DNA from: Streptococcus suis | Lineage (GTDB): Bacteria > Bacillota > Bacilli > Lactobacillales > Streptococcaceae | NCBI RefSeq assembly: GCF_002960445.1 | Contig: NZ_POJD01000294.1 | Coordinates: forward strand, 1-64,000 | Reading direction: 5' to 3' | DNA length: 64,000 bases | Shown here: piece after piece, positions 44,002-52,951 of the stretch | Layout: each line of letters begins with the position of its first letter | Position numbering within the stretch: position 1 is the first letter of the stretch | Position numbers and translations under genes: made by a program | Notes under the pieces: model-generated | Told to the model about the DNA's origin: nothing | The model's database searches: none | The model's input: the letters and a program-made list of their open reading frames with translations, nothing else

Positions 44002-45996
44002 CTACCCCTGTTTTTGAATCAAGGGAATAAATATATCGACTAATTCCTGATAGCTAGGATTTTGAACTAGCCTTTCTTGCAAAGACCTGTCTTGGACAAA
44101 TTCAACCAGACAAGGAGAAATATACTTCAGATGCGGATTCCGCCCTTTTGACGGGGACAGAAGAAAGACAAACTGCACCTTCTTCCCCTCTTCCCATTCA
44201 ACTGCTTCCTTACAAACTCCGACCACAATCTGCTCAGAGAAAGTCAGGGGAATAGCTGGATGCGGAAAGGCCAATAGTTCTCCAAAAACGACCGAACTAT
44301 AGGACTCTCTCACATTTACCTGTTCCCTAAATTGTTCCACAAAGCCTGATTCCTTGGCTTCATCCAAGCACGCTATCAGTTGCAACATGGCCCTATCTCG
44401 ACTTATCTTTTTTTCCAAAGAGACTATTCTCAAAGGTGAAAATACAGCCTCTGCAATCTGTCTCGCCTGCTCTTCCTCCATAGGTAAAGCCTCGTTCTGC
44501 TCAACTCGGACAGGTGTCACTTGTTGGAGATAGGAACGAATTGCCTCGATATCCTGCTCCGACAGAAATACACTGACGGTGATAACAGGTGTCAGGAAAA
44601 TTAGATTGGACAGGCTAATTGAAGAAATAATCAGGTCTACATCTCTTAAACCTTCTTCCGTTACCTCGTAGTAACTCACAACATCTGCTATTTCCAGGCT
44701 TGTTGCAAATTCCTTTTCCAAACGATTTCGCAACATTAAAGCGCTTCCAATTCCAGTCGCACAGACGACCAATACCCGCAACTTTTTCCGACCCTCATAC
44801 CGTTCAATCGCAGCCAATACATGCAGGGTCAGGTAGGCCCATTCGTCATCCGAAATACTATAGGCCAACAAGGTGGGCATAGAAGCAAAAGCTTGCTTGG
44901 TCAACTCAAATACTTCTATATAATCCCTCTGGATATCAGCCACCAAGGGATTAGCCAACTGAATCTGGTGCTCCAACCGCGTCCGTAAGGGAAGCAAATG
45001 AGCGACAATCCCCTTGAAAAGCTGTCGATCTTTTAACAAATCCAGACCAGTCAACTGAGAGAGAGTCTGTAAACAAGTTTCAAATTCTTCCTCCAAACCG
45101 TCCTCCAAGTCTGAAATCTGACTGGGATTTCCTGTCAGCTTTACCTTCAGGTGTACGGCGATATAGTTGGCTTCTTCTACAGGAATCGCCACTTGAAACT
45201 CTGTTTCAATTCGTTCGATGATTCGTCCAGCAACCTGATACTCCTTGGAAGATTGAATCTGATCAGATATTGGAAATCGCTCTAAACTAGCTCCTCTCTT
45301 CATTCGTTGCAAGAGCAGAGCGATATGAAGAACCAGGTTTTGCATAACAAAATCAGACAGGCGAAGTTTGGCATCACGACACTCATCCAAGACAATCAAC
45401 ATCAGGTCCGTAAACCGAATGTCTGGCAGGAGCTGATTTTCCACCAAACCATAAAGAGACTGACCATTCCCTTGTCCAAAAAAGTAATCCATAATGAAGT
45501 GCCGAATAGCAGGCTCCTCCCCGCTTAATTCTACACCTCTCCGTGTGAACAACAACTCTAATTGGTAGGAAATAAATAACTTGCGAATATCCGCGATAAT
45601 AGAATGTAGGGTTGTTTTTCCGATAAACAGCTCTCGTTGCAAACGATCCATGGACTGAATTGGATTTTCAAATAATAACTTACTTAAAACATACCGTTGT
45701 CGGTCCGTCGCTTCCTCCAGTTGCCGTAAGTCCGTCACCTGCTTTTTCAACCGTAGCTGTTCTTGCCAAAACATTTCAAACTCAACCGGTCTCTCCACCA
45801 GCAAACAGTAGCCCTTACTTTGTTTGGACAAAATAGAAGCACCGCTAGCCTCTAGCGAAAGAGAGAGTTGCTGGATATACTTTCTTGCTGTTCGATCACT
45901 GACACCCAAAGCCTTTGCCAGTTCTGCACTAGATACAAAGTCCCCTTGTTTTGTCAGTAAATAATCTGCCAGACGAACTTCTTTTTTAGATAGCAT
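44002..45996 (-). CDS. LicR-type PRD regulator with EIIB and EIIA domains
   Basis: This 664-residue transcription factor of the MtlR/LicR type has an N-terminal HTH (LAKALGVSDRTARKYI), a second Mga-like HTH (about residues 85-165) and two PRD domains with paired His residues (about residues 185-395). An EIIB-like domain with CATGIGSALML and a C-terminal EIIA domain with FPHPAIP complete it. PTS phosphorylation of these domains sets its activity, linking operon expression to sugar flux. It lies between the MupG-like gene and EIIB. The start at 45996 has GGAGGG upstream. An extended -10 (TGC plus TACAAT near 46086) may give it an extra promoter. Confidence 0.88.
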   Translation of the reverse strand: MLSKKEVRLADYLLTKQGDFVSSAELAKALGVSDRTARKYIQQLSLSLEASGASILSKQSKGYCLLVERPVEFEMFWQEQLRLKKQVTDLRQLEEATDRQRYVLSKLLFENPIQSMDRLQRELFIGKTTLHSIIADIRKLFISYQLELLFTRRGVELSGEEPAIRHFIMDYFFGQGNGQSLYGLVENQLLPDIRFTDLMLIVLDECRDAKLRLSDFVMQNLVLHIALLLQRMKRGASLERFPISDQIQSSKEYQVAGRIIERIETEFQVAIPVEEANYIAVHLKVKLTGNPSQISDLEDGLEEEFETCLQTLSQLTGLDLLKDRQLFKGIVAHLLPLRTRLEHQIQLANPLVADIQRDYIEVFELTKQAFASMPTLLAYSISDDEWAYLTLHVLAAIERYEGRKKLRVLVVCATGIGSALMLRNRLEKEFATSLEIADVVSYYEVTEEGLRDVDLIISSISLSNLIFLTPVITVSVFLSEQDIEAIRSYLQQVTPVRVEQNEALPMEEEQARQIAEAVFSPLRIVSLEKKISRDRAMLQLIACLDEAKESGFVEQFREQVNVRESYSSVVFGELLAFPHPAIPLTFSEQIVVGVCKEAVEWEEGKKVQFVFLLSPSKGRNPHLKYISPCLVEFVQDRSLQERLVQNPSYQELVDIFIPLIQKQG

Positions 45997-46129
45997 ACTC
46001 CCTCCTCTCCGCAAGATTTATACGAAATATAACAAGACTAGTAAGCTGGAGTCTGTTGATAAAAACATACTTTATATTTCTATTGTAGCATATCCTCAGG
46101 CTACAAGGGTTCTCTTTTTTTCCGTATTG

Positions 46130-47239
46130 TTAATGAAAGGAATCGGACGCAACGATTCGCAATCGAAAGGCTTGCCAAGGCTTGATAAAAACGAGCAAGG
46201 GCAGATAGTCAGGGCAAATTCGTCCAACCCGATTCACTTTTGAACTAACTGTAAACTCCCTCAAAGCTATTTGTAACTCTCCCTTGTAACGACCATATAG
46301 ATCATTGTCAATCAAGACATCTCCTCGCTGCACAAGTATTTCCCTATCTGTACGTGCCGGAATATCAGCATCCTTGTAGACAATACGGGGCATAGTAGAC
46401 CGAAGAAGGTAGGCTGAAATATCCCCACGATAAACATGATCAAACTCAATGATTTCCCGCTCCACAGCTGTCACTTGACCAGTAAGTTCTACAGGTAAAC
46501 AAACGTCCTCTTCTTCCAAGATAGATTGAATAGACTGTAGCTCCTCCTCCGAGATGAACTGATTGGAAATGAGGATACAATCAATCAAACCTGTCGCCTT
46601 GAGCCAGGCAATCTGAAGAGGTAAGGTCTGGTTGCGATGCTCCTCCAAGGTAGGCAGGCCTTCTGATAAAGGCCACGGCCCTTCTGTTGCAGACTGGGCA
46701 GTCACAAAAGCTGCCGTCTGTATGCCTTCTTGGTGATAGAAAGAAGACATTTCTAAAAAATGCTCCTCTGATAGTCCTGTATAGGCGTGAGGATAGAAAT
46801 TATGACAGGCAACAATATTATCCCTATTTGCCTCACTAGCTAGCAGTTTCGTCAGTAAGACCTTATCGGTACTCAGATTTAGTTCAATCTTGAGCCCGTA
46901 AGGATTCTGTGTCAAGCTGACAATCTCCTCCAAAGGCAGGGCCTCGTCCAGACGAATCCCTGTCAGCCCTAAACCATGGGCTTCTTCAATGAGTGATTTC
47001 TGCCAGCCCTGTGCCTCTATAAAACTCGGGCTAAGATCCGCAATCACGACTATCCCCAACTGACGAGCATAGGCAATCAAGTCCCGATAGAGTTGCAAGG
47101 CTTCTTGGGTATCTCCTCCAAGTTGCAAGAGACTCATAAACATTCGCCGTGCTCCATAACGCCCCAGCAAGTCTATATAGGCCTTAGACTCTTCCAATGA
47201 ATAGTTTTCTGGATAGATTGAAAAACCAAATTGAACCAT
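46130..47239 (-). CDS. MupG/DUF871-family protein
   Basis: This 369-residue protein has a TIM barrel in its first two thirds (FGFSIYPENYSLEES, IVIADLSPSF, GIRLDEALP, NIVACHNFYPH and ILISNQF) and a C-terminal beta domain. This is the DUF871 family, which includes MupG, a 6-phospho-N-acetylmuramidase acting on MurNAc-6-P-GlcNAc. Here the operon encodes beta-glucoside enzymes rather than muropeptide genes, so the substrate could be another 6-phosphodisaccharide. It lies 8 bp after the GH1 gene. Confidence 0.82.
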   Translation of the reverse strand: MVQFGFSIYPENYSLEESKAYIDLLGRYGARRMFMSLLQLGGDTQEALQLYRDLIAYARQLGIVVIADLSPSFIEAQGWQKSLIEEAHGLGLTGIRLDEALPLEEIVSLTQNPYGLKIELNLSTDKVLLTKLLASEANRDNIVACHNFYPHAYTGLSEEHFLEMSSFYHQEGIQTAAFVTAQSATEGPWPLSEGLPTLEEHRNQTLPLQIAWLKATGLIDCILISNQFISEEELQSIQSILEEEDVCLPVELTGQVTAVEREIIEFDHVYRGDISAYLLRSTMPRIVYKDADIPARTDREILVQRGDVLIDNDLYGRYKGELQIALREFTVSSKVNRVGRICPDYLPLLVFIKPWQAFRLRIVASDSFH

Positions 47240-47247
47240 TACTCCTC

Positions 47248-48648
47248 CTAACGACTAAATCCATTGGCATCACTCAGCGCCTTAAACCAACGACCCGATT
47301 TTTTAATCCTACGCTCCTGAGTCTCCAAATCCAACTCGACCAGCCCATAACGATTTTTGTAGGCATTGAGCCAAGACCAACAATCAATAAAGGTCCACAA
47401 CATATAACCCTTGCAGTTAGCCCCTTCCTCAATAGCTCGATGTAACTCTATCAAGTGATCTTCGATAAATTCAATCCGATAATCATCCTGAATGACCTCA
47501 TCTTGCCGGAATGCCACTTCACCCTCTACTCCCATACCATTTTCAGTGACTAACCACTCAATATTGTTGTATTGGTCCCGAATATTGATTGCGATATCGT
47601 AGATTCCTTTTTCATAGATTTCCCAGCCTCGATGCGGATTGATTTTTTTCCCTGGCATATCGTAAGGTGCGAAGAAGTGCTCCGGAGTCAAAACCTCTCC
47701 CTCTTTCCAGACCTTTGTCGGTGCCTGTACACGAAGGGGTTGGTAATAGTTGACACCTAAAAAATCTACCCGATTTTCCCTAATAATCGCCAGCTCTTCC
47801 TCGCTGGTTTCAGGACTCAATCTGTATTCCTCAATCAAGTCAACCAAGTCCCTCGGATATTCTCCCAATACAGAAGGATCTAAGAAGCTCTTGGTTTGGA
47901 AGAGCTCAGCTATTTTAGCTGCCTTGACATCATCAGGATGCTCACTTCGAGGATAGGCCGGTGTCAGATTCAGGACAATTGCAATTTTCTTCTCCGGATT
48001 CACTTCATGACAGGCTTTTACTGCCAAGGAACTCGCCAACTGAGTATGGTAGGCAACAGCAACCGCCGCCTTGGCATCTACCTTACAAGGATAATGATAA
48101 TCCCCTAGATAACCACACTCAACTGGAACAATCGGCTCATTAAAGGTAATCCAACGATCTACTAGGTCGTCAAACAATTCAAAACAAGTACGAGCATAGG
48201 CTTCATATGCCCAAACAATATCCTTGTTCTCCCAGCCTCCTTGCCCCTGTAAAGCATAGGGAAGATCAAAATGATAGAGATTAACAAACAGCTGAATCCC
48301 TTTTTCTTTTACCAAAGAAAATACAGAACGATAAAAAGTCACTGCCTCCTGATTGACCTCACCAATGCCTTTTGGAAATAACCGTGACCACTGAATCGAT
48401 GTTCTAAATACTGTGTGTCCAGTTTCAACCAATAACTCGATATCCTTTTTGAAATTCTTATAGAAAGTGGATGTCCTCTCTGGACCTACTTTCCCATGGA
48501 AACGCTCTGGTTCAATGCTATACCAGTAGTCCCAATTATTCTGTCCTTTTCCATCGCCCAGCTCAGTCCCCTCACTCTGCGGACCCGATGTAGAAGTCCC
48601 CCACAAAAAACCTTCTGGAAAATGATAAACCACCTTATCCTCTGTCAT
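47248..48648 (-). CDS. GH1 6-phospho-beta-glucosidase
   Basis: This 466-residue family 1 glycoside hydrolase has the acid/base Glu in TFNEPIVP (about residue 170) and the nucleophile Glu in WLVTENGMG (about residue 365). It hydrolyses 6-phospho-beta-glucosides produced by the PTS in this operon to glucose-6-phosphate and an aglycone or glucose. The start at 48648 has AAGGA upstream and overlaps the end of the GH4 gene by 14 bases. Confidence 0.93.
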   Translation of the reverse strand: MTEDKVVYHFPEGFLWGTSTSGPQSEGTELGDGKGQNNWDYWYSIEPERFHGKVGPERTSTFYKNFKKDIELLVETGHTVFRTSIQWSRLFPKGIGEVNQEAVTFYRSVFSLVKEKGIQLFVNLYHFDLPYALQGQGGWENKDIVWAYEAYARTCFELFDDLVDRWITFNEPIVPVECGYLGDYHYPCKVDAKAAVAVAYHTQLASSLAVKACHEVNPEKKIAIVLNLTPAYPRSEHPDDVKAAKIAELFQTKSFLDPSVLGEYPRDLVDLIEEYRLSPETSEEELAIIRENRVDFLGVNYYQPLRVQAPTKVWKEGEVLTPEHFFAPYDMPGKKINPHRGWEIYEKGIYDIAINIRDQYNNIEWLVTENGMGVEGEVAFRQDEVIQDDYRIEFIEDHLIELHRAIEEGANCKGYMLWTFIDCWSWLNAYKNRYGLVELDLETQERRIKKSGRWFKALSDANGFSR

Positions 48649-49999
48649 AGCCAATTCCTTTCTTCTTTATCTGATCGATGACACTCTTAAATTGTGGCAA
48701 GTACGCCTCATGTGCCACTAGTAATTCTTGTAAGATACGCTCTGCCAATTCTCCATTCGGAATCAAAGGATTGAGAGCAAAAGCCTGTAAAGCCAAAGCA
48801 TAGTCTCCTGTCATTGCAGCTCCAACAGTCGCCAACTCCATTTGCTTCATTTGCTGCAAGTATCCCCTGACCACCATCGGTGTTTTGGGACATACCAAAG
48901 GAAGCGCACCCTGGGCAGTAATGACAGACGAGACTTCGACTACGCAGTCCTCTGGTAAATACGGAATCACTCCCCTATTCACCGTCGAAACCGTCATAAT
49001 TTCCTTGCTGTCGTTGTATATAGCACAAATGAGTTGACAGGCAACATCGCTGTAATAAGCACCACCACGTTGCTCCAGTTGCTTAGGCTTATGGTCCAAA
49101 TTTGAATCCCTGTAGAGCTCAAACAACTCTTCTTCGACCTCTTGAACAACCTGAGCCCGCACCTTCCCTTGACGATACTGGTCTAAGGCATCTGCCAACA
49201 TCTCTTTTTCTAAAAAGTAGTAACGGTGGTAATCACAGGGCAACAAACCAATCGACTGCAAGAAGGGCAATGAAAAATCTAAATTAGTAATATTTTTTAC
49301 AACCTCCCGATTCTCTCCTGATTCACCATACAAGGCTTCCATGACTTCACCAGTACGATTCTGGCCAGTCTGATCCCAAACTTCATGAAAATGGAAATGG
49401 TTTAATCCAACATGATTGGTTTGAATGGACGCCTCAGGAAGATTCAAAAGCTGAGCTGCCGTTTTTTTCTGACCAATCGGAATATTACATAAGCCAATCA
49501 CCCTGTTCCACTGCAGTTCATTGATAATTGCTTCTGTCACCATACCCGCAGGATTGGTAAAATTGATTAACCAAGCATCTGGACATAGCTCTTTCATATC
49601 TGCAACAATACCCTTGTAGGCCTCTATAGTCCTAAAAGCTTTAAAGATTCCTCCAGCCCCATTGGTCTCTTGCCCCAGCATCCCATAACTCAAGGGAATG
49701 GTCTCATCTAAGTATCTTGCAGGTAGTTGGCCAACTCGGAACTGAGATGTCACAAAGTCTGCTCTCTTCAAAGCAGCCCTTCGATCCAGTGTCTCCTCTA
49801 TTTTCCAGTCTAATCCAGCCTTTCTGACCATTCGACGTGCCAAATCAACAACTATCTTCTGCTTCTCAGCCCCGGCTTCAACATCTACAAACCACCATTC
49901 CCGAATGGGTAGTTGCTGATGCCGCAAAATCATCCCTTCAACTAGCTCAGGAGTATAGCTCGAGCCGCCACCGAGTGTGACTAATTTGATTGATTTCAC
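48635..49999 (-). CDS. GH4 6-phospho-glucosidase
   Basis: This 454-residue family 4 glycoside hydrolase requires NAD+ and a divalent metal and cleaves 6-phosphoglucosides by an oxidation-elimination route. It shows the dinucleotide motif TLGGGSSYTPEL at the N-terminus, INFTNPAGMVTEA, the metal-site Cys in GLCNIPIG, and a His in VGLNHFHFHEVW. Related LicH enzymes act on 6-phosphocellobiose; alpha specificity cannot be excluded. The start is GTG at 49999, with GGGAG 8 bases upstream. It is the first gene of the operon behind a promoter carrying a cre site. Confidence 0.9.
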   Translation of the reverse strand: MKSIKLVTLGGGSSYTPELVEGMILRHQQLPIREWWFVDVEAGAEKQKIVVDLARRMVRKAGLDWKIEETLDRRAALKRADFVTSQFRVGQLPARYLDETIPLSYGMLGQETNGAGGIFKAFRTIEAYKGIVADMKELCPDAWLINFTNPAGMVTEAIINELQWNRVIGLCNIPIGQKKTAAQLLNLPEASIQTNHVGLNHFHFHEVWDQTGQNRTGEVMEALYGESGENREVVKNITNLDFSLPFLQSIGLLPCDYHRYYFLEKEMLADALDQYRQGKVRAQVVQEVEEELFELYRDSNLDHKPKQLEQRGGAYYSDVACQLICAIYNDSKEIMTVSTVNRGVIPYLPEDCVVEVSSVITAQGALPLVCPKTPMVVRGYLQQMKQMELATVGAAMTGDYALALQAFALNPLIPNGELAERILQELLVAHEAYLPQFKSVIDQIKKKGIGYDRG

Positions 50000-50032
50000 G
50001 ACCTGTTCTCCCTTCTTCATTCATATATTCTT

Positions 50033-50069
50033 ATTATATTCCTGTTTCTACCTTTTGTAAACGCGTACA
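50033..50069 (-). promoter_or_regulatory. Promoter and cre site of the beta-glucoside operon
   Basis: -35 TTTACA (50056-50061) and -10 TATAAT (50033-50038) on the minus strand are 17 bp apart. The cre-like sequence TGTACGCGTTTACA (50056-50069) overlaps the -35 and matches 13 of 14 positions of TGWAANCGNTNWCA, so CcpA repression is expected. Confidence 0.75.
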
Positions 50070-50116
50070 CTTCCTATCTTTTTCCGTAATATAAAGGAAA
50101 TTCCCTTCAAGACAAG

Positions 50117-50155
50117 CAAAAACGACCTCCAACACGGAAGTCGTTTTCTTGTAAT
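50117..50155. terminator. Terminator hairpin, copy 2 of a 39-bp duplicate
   Basis: This is identical over 39 bp to the terminator at 41255-41293. It lies between the start of the beta-glucoside operon and the end of leuS, so the two copies flank the whole operon. It would end the leuS transcript. Confidence 0.8.
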
Positions 50156-50161
50156 TTTCAT

Positions 50162-50342
50162 TTATTTCACAACAATATTAACTAGTTTAGTTGGCTCCAA
50201 CAGTTCAGTGAACTGTTGGAGGTTGGAAATAGACAAACAAACGAGGCAATCGTTATTTGGTAACGATATTGACAAGTTTGATTGGCTGCAACAGTCTGAG
50301 AATAGACTGTTGAAGGTAGGAAATGAGCAAATAAATTGGTTA
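50162..50342 (-). repeat. Two decayed extra copies of the leuS 3' end with hairpins
   Basis: Downstream of leuS, the sequence encoding its last residues, KLVNIVVK and stop, recurs twice: KLVNIVTK-stop ending at 50253 and [12 protein letters not shown] ending at 50162. The three stops are spaced 87 and 91 bp apart. Between the copies are hairpins CAACAGTCT / AGACTGTTG (50289-50312) and the perfect 13-bp CTCCAACAGTTCA / TGAACTGTTGGAG (50195-50221). A 23-bp stretch is identical between the outer copies (50166-50188 and 50344-50366). Confidence 0.8.
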
Positions 50343-52841
50343 CTTCACAACAATATTAACTAGTTTGTTCGGAACACTAATCACCTTCACCACTGTTTGC
50401 CCAGCGATTTCAGCTTGGACTTTTTCGTCTGCAAGGGCAACTTTTTCAAGTTCAGCTGGTGCTAAGTCTTTGGCTACGGTCAAGCGAGCTTTTACCTTGC
50501 CTTTGATTTGGACAACGATTTCCACTTCGCTTTCTACTAGCTTGCTTTCGTCATAGACTGGCCATGCGACATAGCTGATTGACTGGCCTGTTGCTTCCAG
50601 ACCTTGCCAGAGTTCTTCTGCCAAGTGTGGTGCAAATGGGGCAATCAATTGGACAAAGCCTTTGGCGTATTCGACGTAGAGTTTGTCTTCCTTGTTGGCT
50701 GCGTTGACAAAAATCATGAGCTGGGCGATAGCCGTGTTGAATTTCAGGTCTTCGATATGCTCTGTCACCGTCTTCACAGTTTCATTGTAAACCTTATCAA
50801 GCGCTCCGCTATTGTCCACCACAAGCTCCTTGGTAGTCAAGAGGCGATAAACACGGTCCAGGAACTTACGGCTGCCTTCAAGGCCTTCTTCTGACCAAGC
50901 AATAGAGGCATCAAGTGGGCCCATGAACATCTCGTAAACACGGAGGGTATCCGCACCAAACTGCTCGACTACATCGTCTGGGTTGACCACGTTTTTAAGG
51001 GACTTAGACATCTTAGCAGGTGCCTGCTCCAACTCTTCACCAGTTTCGATGTTGAAGAAAGAACCATCACGTTTTTCAACTTTATCTGTCGCTACAAGGG
51101 CACCACGGCTGTCGCGGTAGCTAGTTCCCAAAATCATCCCTTGGTTAAAGAGTTTTTGGAATGGCTCTTTAGTCGGCACAACACCGAGGTCGTAGAGGAA
51201 CTTGTGCCAGAAGCGTGCGTAGAGCAGGTGAAGGACTGCGTGCTCGGCACCACCGATGTAGATGTCCACCGGCAACCAAGCTTTGAGAAGCTCCTCATCT
51301 GCCAATTTCTCGTCATTGTGCGGGTCGATATAGCGGAGGTAGTACCAGCTAGAGCCCGCCCATTGTGGCATAGTGTTGGTCTCACGGCGACCTTTAACAC
51401 CGTCTTCACGTACCACTTCCAACCAGTCTGTCAAGTTAGCAAGCGGTGATTCACCTGTACCTGAAGGCTTGATGTCTGAGGTTTTTGGCAATACCAGAGG
51501 TAACTCATTTTCTGGTACTGCTGTGGAAGTTCCATCTTCCCAGTGGATGATTGGAATTGGCTCACCCCAGTAACGCTGGCGGCTGAAGAGCCAGTCGCGG
51601 AGGCGGTAAGAAATTTTCTCCTGACCGACACCATTTTCTTCCAACCAAGCCACCATTTTGGCAATGGCTTCTTCCTTGTTAAGACCATCTAGGAAGTCTG
51701 AATTGATGTGGGCACCGTCCTCTGTATAAGGAGCTTCTTCTACATTGCCACCTTCCAGAACTGGAATGATGTCCAAGCCAAACTGTTTGGCAAATTCCCA
51801 GTCACGCTCATCGTGGGCAGGAACGGCCATGATAGCACCTGTTCCGTAGCTTGCCAGCACATAGTCCGCAATCCAGATTGGAATTTCTTTGCCATTGACA
51901 GGGTTGATAGCATAGGCACCTGTCCAGACACCTGTCTTGTCTTTAGCTAGGTCTGTACGGGCCAAATCTGATTTGAGAGAGGCTTGGCGTTTGTACTCTG
52001 TCACGGCCTCTGCCTGCTCTGGTGAGGTAATGCTATCCACCAAGTCATGCTCAGGGGCAAGAACTGCATAGGTGGCACCGAAAAGGGTGTCAGGACGGGT
52101 AGTAAAGACTGTGAAGTCCTTGTCTGTGTCCTTGATTTTGAAGGTCACATTGGCACCCGTTGACTTGCCGATCCAGTTGCGTTGCATGTCCTTGATAGAC
52201 TCTGGCCAATCAACTTCCTCTAGGTCATTAAGCAAACGCTCCGCATAGGCTGTGATTTTCAACATCCATTGGCGCATTGGCTTGCGGACAACTGGGTAGC
52301 CACCACGTTCAGACGTTCCGTCAGGAAGGACCTCTTCGTTGGCGATAGCTGTTCCCAATTCTTCTACCCAGTTTACAGGCACTTCTGCCTCATAGGCTAG
52401 GCCTTTTTCATACAACTTAGTGAAAATCCACTGAGTCCACTTGTAGTAGTTAGGGTCTGTCGTATTGACCTCACGATCCCAGTCGTAAGAAAAGCCAAGG
52501 GCATTAATCTGCCGTTTGAAGTTGGCAATGTTTTCTGCTGTAAAGTCAGCTGGGTCATTGCCCGTATCCATAGCGTATTGTTCCGCTGGCAAACCGAAGG
52601 CATCCCAACCCATTGGGTGAAGAACGTTGTAGCCTTGGGCACGCTTGTAACGGCTGAGAATGTCCGTCGCAGTATAACCCTCTGGGTGACCAACGTGCAA
52701 GCCCGCACCAGACGGATAAGGGAACATGTCTAGGGCATAAAAGTTTGGCTTAGCCGCATCTGTTCCCGTCTTAAAAGTATGATTTTTTGCCCAAAATTCC
52801 TGCCATTTGGGCTCGATTTCCTTGTGATTGTAGAAGCTCAT
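50340..52841 (-). CDS. leuS: Leucyl-tRNA synthetase
   Basis: LeuS charges tRNA-Leu and edits mischarged tRNA in an inserted domain. The 833-residue protein has the HIGH-type motif in [16 protein letters not shown] (about residue 40), the KMSKS loop in [12 protein letters not shown], the editing-domain threonine-rich [15 protein letters not shown], and the usual C-terminal domain. Length is normal. It is transcribed from an extended -10 promoter (TGA plus TATAAT near 52875). Its 3' end is repeated twice downstream in decayed form. Confidence 0.97.
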   Translation of the reverse strand: MSFYNHKEIEPKWQEFWAKNHTFKTGTDAAKPNFYALDMFPYPSGAGLHVGHPEGYTATDILSRYKRAQGYNVLHPMGWDAFGLPAEQYAMDTGNDPADFTAENIANFKRQINALGFSYDWDREVNTTDPNYYKWTQWIFTKLYEKGLAYEAEVPVNWVEELGTAIANEEVLPDGTSERGGYPVVRKPMRQWMLKITAYAERLLNDLEEVDWPESIKDMQRNWIGKSTGANVTFKIKDTDKDFTVFTTRPDTLFGATYAVLAPEHDLVDSITSPEQAEAVTEYKRQASLKSDLARTDLAKDKTGVWTGAYAINPVNGKEIPIWIADYVLASYGTGAIMAVPAHDERDWEFAKQFGLDIIPVLEGGNVEEAPYTEDGAHINSDFLDGLNKEEAIAKMVAWLEENGVGQEKISYRLRDWLFSRQRYWGEPIPIIHWEDGTSTAVPENELPLVLPKTSDIKPSGTGESPLANLTDWLEVVREDGVKGRRETNTMPQWAGSSWYYLRYIDPHNDEKLADEELLKAWLPVDIYIGGAEHAVLHLLYARFWHKFLYDLGVVPTKEPFQKLFNQGMILGTSYRDSRGALVATDKVEKRDGSFFNIETGEELEQAPAKMSKSLKNVVNPDDVVEQFGADTLRVYEMFMGPLDASIAWSEEGLEGSRKFLDRVYRLLTTKELVVDNSGALDKVYNETVKTVTEHIEDLKFNTAIAQLMIFVNAANKEDKLYVEYAKGFVQLIAPFAPHLAEELWQGLEATGQSISYVAWPVYDESKLVESEVEIVVQIKGKVKARLTVAKDLAPAELEKVALADEKVQAEIAGQTVVKVISVPNKLVNIVVK

Positions 52842-52895
52842 GTCATTTCTCCAATAAAATTGATTATTTTCTTATTATATCACGAAATCAGGAAA

Positions 52896-52922
52896 GAAAA
52901 AAGCAGGATTGTAAACCCTGCT
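52896..52922 (-). terminator. Terminator of the glycerophosphodiesterase gene
   Basis: Stem AGCAGG (52902-52907) and CCTGCT (52917-52922), extended by weaker inner pairs, then six T on the minus strand, 30 bp after the stop. Confidence 0.75.
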
Positions 52923-52951
52923 AAAAATAGCTTTTTCATGTTTATTGAGTA

